Origin: Opitutia bacterium
GTDB lineage: Bacteria; Verrucomicrobiota; Verrucomicrobiia; Opitutales; UBA953
DNA length: 33,331 bases
Direction: 5' to 3'
NCBI GenBank assembly: GCA_947455415.1
Contig: CANGNX010000006.1
Span: 1 to 33,331 of the forward strand
Shown one piece after another: positions 8,964 through 15,360 of this stretch. The position numbers were made by a program, and so were the translations under genes. Below the pieces are notes generated by a model. It had not been told where the DNA came from. It saw nothing but the letters and a program-made list of their open reading frames with translations, and made no database searches. Within the stretch, counting starts at the first letter, position 1, and the number at the start of each line of letters is the position of its first letter.

Positions 8964-8985
8964 GTGCACGAAGTGCAGCTTAAAG
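8958..8985 (+). terminator. Stem-loop overlapping the lyase stop codon
   Basis: CTTTAAG (8958-8964) pairs with CTTAAAG (8979-8985) and TGCAC pairs with GTGCA around a GAA loop, giving 12 base pairs with one bulged G. The TAA stop lies inside the left arm. No T-run follows, so it is not a standard intrinsic terminator; it could be an attenuator or an mRNA 3'-end stabiliser. The GAA loop resembles that of the hairpins inside the neighbouring dispersed repeats. Confidence 0.5.
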
Positions 8986-8987
8986 CT

Positions 8988-9121
8988 ACAGTGGGCACGG
9001 GTATCGTTGGCACGCGGGTAAGGGGAGTGGTCGAAGGCCACAGTGGGCATGGTGACACGGGGACAAGAGTAACTATATATGTATCGTCCCTAAACTCGTG
9101 CCAACTTGCCCACGTGTCCCC
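8988..9121. repeat. Dispersed GGCAAG-type intergenic repeat, copy 2 (about 134 bp, diverged)
   Basis: The right end, CTTGCCCACGTGTCCCC (9105-9121), matches the right end of the 13432-13567 element except for one base, and the preceding CTCGTGCCAA is identical. Internally it has GTGGTCGAAGGCCAC, a GAA-loop hairpin in the position of GTGAGCGAAGCTCAC in the other copy, and GTGGGCATGG in common. This fills most of the gap between the first lyase and the first sulfatase; no gene is seen there. Confidence 0.65.
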
Positions 9122-9171
9122 TGTGAATAATACACAGGGTTGAACTTTGGCTGGGTTGAGGGGTTAATGAG

Positions 9172-10500
9172 GTGATGCAATTAGTGGCTATAATATTTTT
9201 AAGCCTAATGTTTGGCGCTGAGGCTCGAGCGGCGGAGCCACGTCCAAATATTTTAGTTATTGTGGTGGACGATTTGGGTTGGGCGGGGGTGGGGTATCAC
9301 AATAAGGCGATGACCACACCGAATTTGGATAAATTGGCGAAAGAGTCGGTGGAACTGCAGCGCTTTTACGTTTATCCTGTGTGCAGTCCGACACGTGCGG
9401 CTTTATTAACGGGTCAGATGCCCCGTCGATTTGGAATTACCACGGCGTTAAATGGGAATGACCCAGGGATTCCTGCGGGGCTGTCGACGATTGCCGGCAC
9501 TTTGAAGTCGGTTGGCTATCATACGTCGCTCGTGGGCAAATGGCATTTAGGAAAAGCAACGGTGCCACAGGGCAATGGTTTTGAACATTTTTACGGATTC
9601 ATTTCAGCAGAGGTCGATTATTATAAACATACGGCGAAGAATGGGCGGGCTGATTGGCAACGGGATGGGAAGGCTGTGGAGGAGGAGGGCTATTCGACTT
9701 ATTTATTGGCGGATGATGTGGTGCGGCAGGTTAAGTCACGCGATAAGACTAAGCCCTTTTATATTCAGCTATGTTTGAATGCCCCGCACGATCCGTTGAG
9801 TGCGCCGGCGGAGTTGGTGCAGAAGCATAAGGCGAAGGGTGAGAAGTTGGGGCTGTATGCGGCAGTGGTGGAGGCGATGGACCAGGGAATTGGTCGCGTG
9901 CTCAATGTTTTAGAGTCCGAAAAAATCAAGGAGAACACCTTGGTAGTATTTTTCTCCGACAATGGAGCGTCGGGTCGGGAGGGTGGAGATAACACGCCGC
10001 TTAATTCGGGCAAGGGGTCGGTATATGAGGGTGGAATTCACACGCCGGCATTGGTGCGTTGGCCAGGACGGCTGGCGGCGGGTACGGGTTTGGCACAACC
10101 CGTTTGCGTGCAGGATTTATACCCGACCTTAGTGGCGGCGGCGGGGGCGACGATGCCAACGAAAGGCAAGGTGGATGGAGCTAATCAGTTAAACGCCTGG
10201 TTATCGGGTAAGGTGCAGCCACGTGATGCCTTTGTGGTTTCGGTGAGCGACACCGCGTTAATTGATGGCGATTGGAAATTGATTAAATTTTCGGACGGCA
10301 AAAAGGCGTTGTATAATTTAAAAGATGATCTTTCAGAGCGTAATAATTTAGTGACCAAGCAGGCGGATGTGGTCGCGAAGCTTTCGGTGAAGATGGATGA
10401 ATTAACGAAAGGCTTGCCTGAAGTTGAGACACCGAAGGCGGGACCTGGGTCGGGTGGTGGCGGTGGACAGGGCGCAGGGCAGGGGCCACGGAAGAGGTAG
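9172..10500 (+). CDS. Secreted formylglycine-dependent sulfatase, Cys-type, 1
   Basis: 442 residues. The start is either GTG at 9172 or the adjacent ATG at 9175; GAGGGG at 9158-9163 suits both. A signal peptide (about 1-20) is followed by the S1 sulfatase fold: metal ligands in VVDDLGWAG, the formylglycine motif C71-S-P-T-R followed by AALLTGQ, then GKWHLGK, NAPHDP and FFSDNGASG. The Cys form needs a separate formylglycine-generating enzyme or anSME maturase, neither of which is in the window. It would remove sulfate esters from a polysaccharide outside the cytoplasm. The C-terminus ends in a Gly-rich low-complexity tail (about 425-442). It sits between the two lyases, which suggests that sulfate removal and chain cleavage act on the same glycan. 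Substrate position is unknown. Confidence 0.92.
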   Translation: MMQLVAIIFLSLMFGAEARAAEPRPNILVIVVDDLGWAGVGYHNKAMTTPNLDKLAKESVELQRFYVYPVCSPTRAALLTGQMPRRFGITTALNGNDPGIPAGLSTIAGTLKSVGYHTSLVGKWHLGKATVPQGNGFEHFYGFISAEVDYYKHTAKNGRADWQRDGKAVEEEGYSTYLLADDVVRQVKSRDKTKPFYIQLCLNAPHDPLSAPAELVQKHKAKGEKLGLYAAVVEAMDQGIGRVLNVLESEKIKENTLVVFFSDNGASGREGGDNTPLNSGKGSVYEGGIHTPALVRWPGRLAAGTGLAQPVCVQDLYPTLVAAAGATMPTKGKVDGANQLNAWLSGKVQPRDAFVVSVSDTALIDGDWKLIKFSDGKKALYNLKDDLSERNNLVTKQADVVAKLSVKMDELTKGLPEVETPKAGPGSGGGGGQGAGQGPRKR

Positions 10501-10599
10501 GGGCGCGACTGCGTCGCGTCCGATACAAGATACAGAGGATGGCGACGGTTCGCCATCCCTACCCGAGCAATAGGGCATCACGCAGTGCTGCCCCTACCC
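10501..10599. repeat. Three successive short hairpins with CCTACC tails
   Basis: Directly after the sulfatase stop are GGGCGCGAC/GTCGCGTCC (10501-10521, loop TGC), GGATGGCGA/TCGCCATCC (10537-10558, perfect 9-bp stem, tail CCTACC) and GGGCATCAC/GTGCTGCCC (10573-10593, tail CCTACC). All belong to a GC-rich hairpin family also seen at 5106 and 11900. The remaining 10600-10651 shows nothing else. One of these hairpins could end transcription, but none has a T-run. Confidence 0.6.
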
Positions 10600-10651
10600 C
10601 CATCGGGAACAATTGCTGGTGGGGGGTGTTGGAATGTGATACGCAAAGACT

Positions 10652-11884
10652 ATGAAGTTATTATCCCTATCGTTAATGCTATCGGTTGGCTTGGTGGCTG
10701 CGGAGGTCGCTCCGCAGGTGGCTGCGCCCGCTGTGATGACATCGACCTACTATGGGGCACGTCCAGGTGTTTTGGAAAAGGCCAAGGCCTTAATGGCACA
10801 AGGTGATAAGGACGCTTTGTTGGTCTTAAAAAATTTAACAAAGGAAGCGGATAAAGTCTTGGATGATAAGCCGCTCACGGTGACAGATAAAAAATTATTA
10901 GCCCCCAGCGGGGATAAGCATGACTATGCGAGTCTGTCGCCTTACCGCTGGCCCAATCCGGCGACAGCTGATGGCCTTCCTTATATTTTGAAAGACGGAG
11001 AGGTAAATCCTGAGAGTAGAGATTTCGACAATAGTGATAGCGGACGAGGTCTGGCTTTGGCTAAGGCGATGAGACTGACCTGTTTGGCTTATTATTTTAC
11101 GGGTAAAGAGGTTTATGCAGATTGGGCAATCAATCAGGCCCGGGTTTGGTTTGTGGATGAGGCCACCCGAATGAATCCTGATTTAAAGTATGCCCAGCTT
11201 ATCCGTGGGGCGAAGAAGTTTGATAATAAGACCGGCATGCTGGAGGGCCGTCACTTGGCGCTGACGGTGGATGCCTTGGCGTTGGTCGCGAATGCGAAAG
11301 GTTGGAAGCCGGGTGAACGCGAAGCGATCGAAGCGTGGTCAGCTAAATTCTTTGATTGGATGGTTACCAATGAGCTGGGCAAGGCAGAGAGTGAGTCGAC
11401 GAATAATCATGGCACCTACTATGACGAGCAGGTGGTGCGCTGGGCGCTGCATTTAGGAAAAACGGATTTTGCAAAAACTGTTTTAGAAAACGCTAAGAAG
11501 AAGCGTATTGCCGCACAGATTGAGGTCGACGGAAAGCAGCCGCGTGAATTGGCACGCACCAATGCGTTGAGCTACTCACAATTCAGTCTACGCGGCATGT
11601 GTGGCTTGGCCATCATGGGTGAGTATGTCGGAGTAGATCTTTGGAATTATAAATCCGAGGACGGTCGGAGCATCGGACTAGCGATGGAGTACCTTTTACC
11701 CTACATCGATGCCCCGCGGAAGGAATGGCCCTATAAGCAGATTGTTGCGAAGAAAGTGGAAGTGCCTGAGCTTTTGCCTGAATTGCGCATGGCGGCGATT
11801 ACGATGAAGAAGCCCCAGTATGAAGCGCTCGTGCAGCGTAATAACGCTAAATTATCGTTGGAGTTATTTTTAGGGGGGCTCTAG
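10652..11884 (+). CDS. Secreted alginate-lyase-superfamily polysaccharide lyase (PF05426-like), paralogue 2
   Basis: 410 residues with a signal peptide (MKLLSLSLMLSVGLVAAEVA). It has the same plan as the lyase at 7770: SLSPYRWPNPATADGLPYI opposite the YWWPDP block of the first, WFVDEATRMNPDLKYAQ, then TNNHGTYYDEQ with the presumed catalytic N252/H253, then RELARTNALSYSQFSLRG with the Arg and Tyr. Overall match to characterised PF05426 alginate lyases looks closer than for paralogue 1. Beta-elimination on uronic-acid polymers is inferred. The two paralogues alternate with sulfatases and differ enough to suggest distinct substrates or cleavage positions rather than a recent duplication. No good Shine-Dalgarno precedes the ATG. 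Palindromic repeats lie on both sides. Confidence 0.87.
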   Translation: MKLLSLSLMLSVGLVAAEVAPQVAAPAVMTSTYYGARPGVLEKAKALMAQGDKDALLVLKNLTKEADKVLDDKPLTVTDKKLLAPSGDKHDYASLSPYRWPNPATADGLPYILKDGEVNPESRDFDNSDSGRGLALAKAMRLTCLAYYFTGKEVYADWAINQARVWFVDEATRMNPDLKYAQLIRGAKKFDNKTGMLEGRHLALTVDALALVANAKGWKPGEREAIEAWSAKFFDWMVTNELGKAESESTNNHGTYYDEQVVRWALHLGKTDFAKTVLENAKKKRIAAQIEVDGKQPRELARTNALSYSQFSLRGMCGLAIMGEYVGVDLWNYKSEDGRSIGLAMEYLLPYIDAPRKEWPYKQIVAKKVEVPELLPELRMAAITMKKPQYEALVQRNNAKLSLELFLGGL

Positions 11885-11899
11885 TTTAGGGGAGATGTA

Positions 11900-11970
11900 G
11901 CGGATGGGGCGGAGCGCCGTCCCTACCAAAGAGTTCAGGTGACAAGGGTTTAGTTGGCAAGGAGTGTGGG
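11900..11970. repeat. GGATGG hairpin followed by a fragment of the GGCAAG-type repeat
   Basis: GCGGATGGGGCGGAGCGCCG followed by TCCCTACC (11900-11927) is a diverged copy of the hairpin at 5106. It is followed by GGTGACAAGGG and TTGGCAAGGAG (about 11938-11964), which match the second block of the complete element. Thus both repeat families sit side by side here, as at 5062-5134. Confidence 0.55.
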
Positions 11971-11988
11971 ATGTGGTAGGTAGTACGG

Positions 11989-13452
11989 ATGAAGCGCCTA
12001 ATTATATTTTTATTATTAGCGACGGTGTGGTTGGGGGCGGCGGAAGCGGTGCCAGCCAAGAAGCTGAATGTTTTGTTCATCATCTCAGATGATATGAATA
12101 ATGACTTGGGTGTATATGGTCACCCGTTCGTGCGATCGCCGAATCTCGATAAGCTGGCGGCGAGGGGTGTGAGATTTGATCGGGCTTACTGTCAGTTTCC
12201 ATGGTGTGCCCCGAGTCGGGCGTCGTTCATGACGGGGCTACGTCCCGACACGACGAAGGTTATGGATTTAACTTATCATTTTAGAAAGGGTTTACCCGAT
12301 GTCGTGACGATGCCTCAGGCCTTTATGAAGGCGGGCTATTTTGCAGCGCGGGTGGGGAAGGTTTATCATTACGGAAACCCTGGTGATATTGGTACGAGCG
12401 GGGCGGATGACCCAGCTTCGTGGAATCAGGTGGTGAATCCGGCAGGCCGCGACAAGACGGCATTAGAGAATGATATCTTAATTTATCCGCCGACGACTGC
12501 CTTGGGGTCATCGATGTCATTACTCGCTGATCGCACGGGCAAAGATGAAGAGCACACGGACGGCAAGGTGGCGACAGAAGCGATTAAATTATTGGAGGAG
12601 CATAAAGATGGCCCCTTCTTCTTGGCGGTAGGATTTTATAAACCACACTGTCCATGGGTCGCTCCACAAAAGTGGTTTGATATGTATCCACTGGAGCAGG
12701 AAGTGTTGCCGCCGATTGCCCCTAATTGGAAATCAAGCGTGCCTGCGGCGGCCTATGATACGGGGGTGGAGTGGCCTTATCGTGGCGTAACGCCAGAGCA
12801 GGCGCGGGAATGTCGACGGGCTTACCATGCGACCATTTCTTATGTCGATTCACAGATTGGTCGGGTGGTCGATGCATTGGATCGATTGGGTTTAGCGGAT
12901 AACACGGTCATCGTTTTCATCAGTGACCACGGATACCATTTAGGTGAACACGGCTTGTGGATGAAGCAGACTTGCTTTGAGGAAGCGGCACGGATTCCGA
13001 TGATTGTCGTGGCACCGAAGGCGGCGGCAAATGGTAAGGCCTCGAAGCGTACCATTGAATTGGTGGATATTTACCCAACGTTGACTGATTTAGCGGGAGT
13101 GAAGGCGCCTGACGGATTGCAGGGTGTTAGTTTACGACCTTTGTTGGAGGATGCTGATGCCTCATGGAATCGAGCCGCGTACACGCAGACGGTGACCAAG
13201 GGAAAGGGCAAGATACAGGGATACAGTGTGCGTACTGAGCGTTGGAGATTTACCGAGTGGCAGTATGGAGAAAAAGGGATGGAGCTTTATGACCACGATA
13301 AGGATCCGCAGGAGTTAAATAATTTAGCGAATGATCCCGCGTATGCGTCGGTCGTCGCGGAATTGAAAGTGATGAATAAGAAGGCGCACCCGGTGATGGT
13401 GAAGCCGGGTGTGGCGAAGGAAAATAATTTAGGGGACACGTTAGCAAGGTGA
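11989..13452 (+). CDS. Secreted formylglycine-dependent sulfatase, Cys-type, 2 (iduronate-2-sulfatase-like)
   Basis: 487 residues. A signal peptide (MKRLIIFLLLATVWLGAAEA) precedes the S1 sulfatase domain: FIISDDMNNDLG with metal-binding Asp pair, modification motif C73-A-P-S-R, GKVYHYG, GFYKPHCPW, and SDHGYHLGEHGLWMKQTCFE. The last block is characteristic of the iduronate-2-sulfatase branch of S1 sulfatases. A role in desulfating a uronic-acid-containing polysaccharide would suit the neighbouring lyases, but specificity is inferred from branch similarity only. Its final codons (GDTLAR and the TGA) lie inside the left end of the dispersed repeat at 13432, so the natural C-terminus may once have been different. 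It is the last gene of the cluster. Confidence 0.92.
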   Translation: MKRLIIFLLLATVWLGAAEAVPAKKLNVLFIISDDMNNDLGVYGHPFVRSPNLDKLAARGVRFDRAYCQFPWCAPSRASFMTGLRPDTTKVMDLTYHFRKGLPDVVTMPQAFMKAGYFAARVGKVYHYGNPGDIGTSGADDPASWNQVVNPAGRDKTALENDILIYPPTTALGSSMSLLADRTGKDEEHTDGKVATEAIKLLEEHKDGPFFLAVGFYKPHCPWVAPQKWFDMYPLEQEVLPPIAPNWKSSVPAAAYDTGVEWPYRGVTPEQARECRRAYHATISYVDSQIGRVVDALDRLGLADNTVIVFISDHGYHLGEHGLWMKQTCFEEAARIPMIVVAPKAAANGKASKRTIELVDIYPTLTDLAGVKAPDGLQGVSLRPLLEDADASWNRAAYTQTVTKGKGKIQGYSVRTERWRFTEWQYGEKGMELYDHDKDPQELNNLANDPAYASVVAELKVMNKKAHPVMVKPGVAKENNLGDTLAR

Positions 13453-13567
13453 CATGTTGGCAAGGGGTGTGAGCGAAGCTCACAGGGGACGAGTGGGCAT
13501 GGGTTTCGTTGGCAAGGAGAGCTTGTTGTATCGCCCTGAACTCGTGCCAACTTGCCAACGTGTCCCC
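13432..13567. mobile_element. MITE-like repeat element with terminal inverted repeats (136 bp, most complete copy)
   Basis: The left end, GGGGACACGTTAGCAAG (13432-13448), is the reverse complement of the right end, CTTGCCAACGTGTCCCC (13551-13567), at 16 of 17 positions. Inside is a perfect GAA-loop hairpin, GTGAGCGAAGCTCAC (13469-13483). Partial or diverged copies occur at 5062, 8988, 11938 and 20951. There is no coding capacity for a transposase and no obvious target-site duplication. The left end overlaps the last seven codons of the second sulfatase, including the stop. Confidence 0.65.
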
Positions 13568-13576
13568 TGGACTACG

Positions 13577-13903
13577 TTACTCTTTCGGTAACGAAAGTTC
13601 CTTGAGGGTGAAGAGGCCTTTTTCGTTCGGGATGACAACGAAGAGTTTGGTGTTCTTGCTGAGGGCGAGGGCAATCATGATGTGCCATTGGGCTTGTGGG
13701 ACTCCGGCGATGACGAGCATGGGGTCGGAGCCAGGTTCTGTGCCATGGGGTTCTTCAATGGCGGTACCCTTGTGGGTGATATCAAAATTATGATCGAGCC
13801 AGCGACCAAGTTCTTTGGCGAGGCCACGAAGGTCGGACTTACCGATTTCAATTCTGGATTGATCGACGAGGGCCCAGAGTGGGATGGCGAAGTTGTGTTC
13901 CAT
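13577..13903 (-). CDS. Small protein of unknown function
   Basis: 108 residues, beginning MEHNFAIPLWALVDQ and ending LKELSLPKE. Chosen over the overlapping plus-strand frames because of its ordinary amino-acid make-up, with alternating charged and hydrophobic stretches and a plausible alpha/beta pattern (an LFVVIPNEKGLFTL strand-turn-strand near the C-terminus). No signal peptide or membrane segment is visible. I do not recognise the family. It is transcribed away from mgtE and ends 9 bases after the dispersed repeat. It could be a lineage-specific gene; moderate doubt remains that it is real. Confidence 0.6.
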   Translation of the reverse strand: MEHNFAIPLWALVDQSRIEIGKSDLRGLAKELGRWLDHNFDITHKGTAIEEPHGTEPGSDPMLVIAGVPQAQWHIMIALALSKNTKLFVVIPNEKGLFTLKELSLPKE

Positions 13904-13951
13904 AAAGGTGACGGTTAGGTGGCGGCTGGATTTAGGGTTTGCTCGGGTAAA

Positions 13952-13957
13952 TATAAT
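13952..13957 (+). promoter_or_regulatory. Candidate -10 box for mgtE
   Basis: A perfect TATAAT lies 17 bases before the mgtE ATG, in the gap between the divergent genes. No good -35 hexamer stands at 16-18 bases. The resulting leader would be about 10 bases, too short for an M-box or other magnesium riboswitch. Confidence 0.35.
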
Positions 13958-13974
13958 GACGAGACTTTTTTGCG

Positions 13975-15357
13975 ATGGCCGCCGACACCAAGCATATTGA
14001 GGAGATTCCTCTGCTGATTGAGAAGCGTGATTTTGCTTCGATTAGGCAGACCTTAATTGCCTTACCGCATGCGGATGCAGCCGATTTATTGGAGCATTTA
14101 TCGCCTGTGCAGATGGCGGTTAGTTTCCGTCTCTTGCCTAAGACCGCGGCCGCTGAGATTTTTGAGTACATTGATGCGGACCACCAAGAGGCCTTGATTC
14201 GGGCACTAGGCGAGAATGACGCCGCGGGGATTTTGAATGCAATGTCGGACGACGATCGCACCGCATTCCTGGAGGAATGTCCGGAGCATGCGGTGCGTTT
14301 ATTGGGTCTGCTTGATCCCGCGCAGCAACGAGTCGCCCTACAACTTTTAGGTTACCCCGAGAACAGTGTTGGGCGGATGATGACGACGAAGTTTGTCGCC
14401 ATCCAGCGCGACTGGACGATTCAGCAGGCGTTGGACCATGTACGCGACCGGGCAAAGGACGTTTACTATGTTCACGTCGTTTGTTCGGTGGATGAATCGG
14501 GTCGATTGCTCGGAGTTCACCGCATCCGTGATATTTTCTTGGCCGATGTTAAGACACATGTTTCGGACTTACCGATAGCGCCGCCGCTATATTTAAAGGT
14601 CACGGACACACAGGAAGAGGCCGTAAATACTTTCCGTCGTCACTCACGGACGATTATTCCCGTGGTGAATGCCGATATGAAGGTCTTGGGTATTGTAACG
14701 GTCGACGACGTGCTCGAAACCGCCGCAGAAGAAGCCGCTAAAGATATTGCGTTCTTGGGTGCAGTGGAAGTGCCCGAAGAGCCACTTTTGGAAACCCCGT
14801 TGATGCAGCTCATTCGTCAACGTGCGGGTTGGTTAGTGATTTTATTTATTGGTGAAATGTTTACGGCCACAGCGATGGGCTTTTTTGAAGGTGAGATTAA
14901 GCAAGCCGTCGTCTTGGCGTTATTTTTGCCGCTAATTATTTCTTCGGGCGGCAATTCTGGTTCGCAATCATCGGCCCTAGTCATTCGTGCGATGGCCTTG
15001 GCGGAAGTGAGTCTGCGCGATTGGTTCCGTGTCTTTAAGCGTGAGATTATTAGTGGCCTCGGCTTAGGCGTAATTTTAGGTTCGATTGGTTTCGCCCGGA
15101 TTGCGGTGTGGAATCAATTCTTCCCCAAGCTATACGGTGAGCATTGGATGTTAATTGGCTTCGTAATTTTCTTCTCCCTAATTGGCGTTGTTCTCTGGGG
15201 TAGTCTGGCCGGTGCAATGTTACCGTTCCTTTTACGTCGACTAGGGTTTGATCCCGCTAAAGCAGCCGCACCCTTCGTCGCGACGATTGTCGACGTCACG
15301 GGCTTGGTGATTTACTTCTTTGTCGCCGCCTTAATCTTGCGCGGCACCTTGCTGTAA
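13975..15357 (+). CDS. mgtE: MgtE-type magnesium channel/transporter
   Basis: 460 residues, the usual MgtE length. Order: the N-terminal superhelical domain (about 1-130, with ADLLEHLSPVQMAVSFRLLP), two CBS domains (about 135-265; VGRMMTTKFVAIQRDWTIQQ, then KVLGIVTVDDVLETAAEEAA), and a C-terminal five-helix membrane pore (about 280-460). The pore has the family signatures PLIISSGGNSGSQSSALVIR and DPAKAAAPFVATIVDVTGLV, the latter keeping the Asp of the magnesium-selective pore. In characterised MgtE proteins the cytoplasmic domains sense magnesium and close the pore, so regulation is likely post-translational. It converges with purA with only 3 bases between the stops. Confidence 0.96.
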   Translation: MAADTKHIEEIPLLIEKRDFASIRQTLIALPHADAADLLEHLSPVQMAVSFRLLPKTAAAEIFEYIDADHQEALIRALGENDAAGILNAMSDDDRTAFLEECPEHAVRLLGLLDPAQQRVALQLLGYPENSVGRMMTTKFVAIQRDWTIQQALDHVRDRAKDVYYVHVVCSVDESGRLLGVHRIRDIFLADVKTHVSDLPIAPPLYLKVTDTQEEAVNTFRRHSRTIIPVVNADMKVLGIVTVDDVLETAAEEAAKDIAFLGAVEVPEEPLLETPLMQLIRQRAGWLVILFIGEMFTATAMGFFEGEIKQAVVLALFLPLIISSGGNSGSQSSALVIRAMALAEVSLRDWFRVFKREIISGLGLGVILGSIGFARIAVWNQFFPKLYGEHWMLIGFVIFFSLIGVVLWGSLAGAMLPFLLRRLGFDPAKAAAPFVATIVDVTGLVIYFFVAALILRGTLL

Positions 15358-15360
15358 GCC

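Noticed and set aside
13682-13918. Plus-strand open frame opposite the 108-residue gene
   Set aside because: Overlaps most of the minus-strand frame, is Gly/Asp-skewed as expected of an antisense shadow, and has no recognisable domain.
13932-13974. Magnesium riboswitch (M-box) before mgtE
   Set aside because: The gap to the divergent gene is only about 70 bases and the likely leader about 10, too short for a known magnesium riboswitch.
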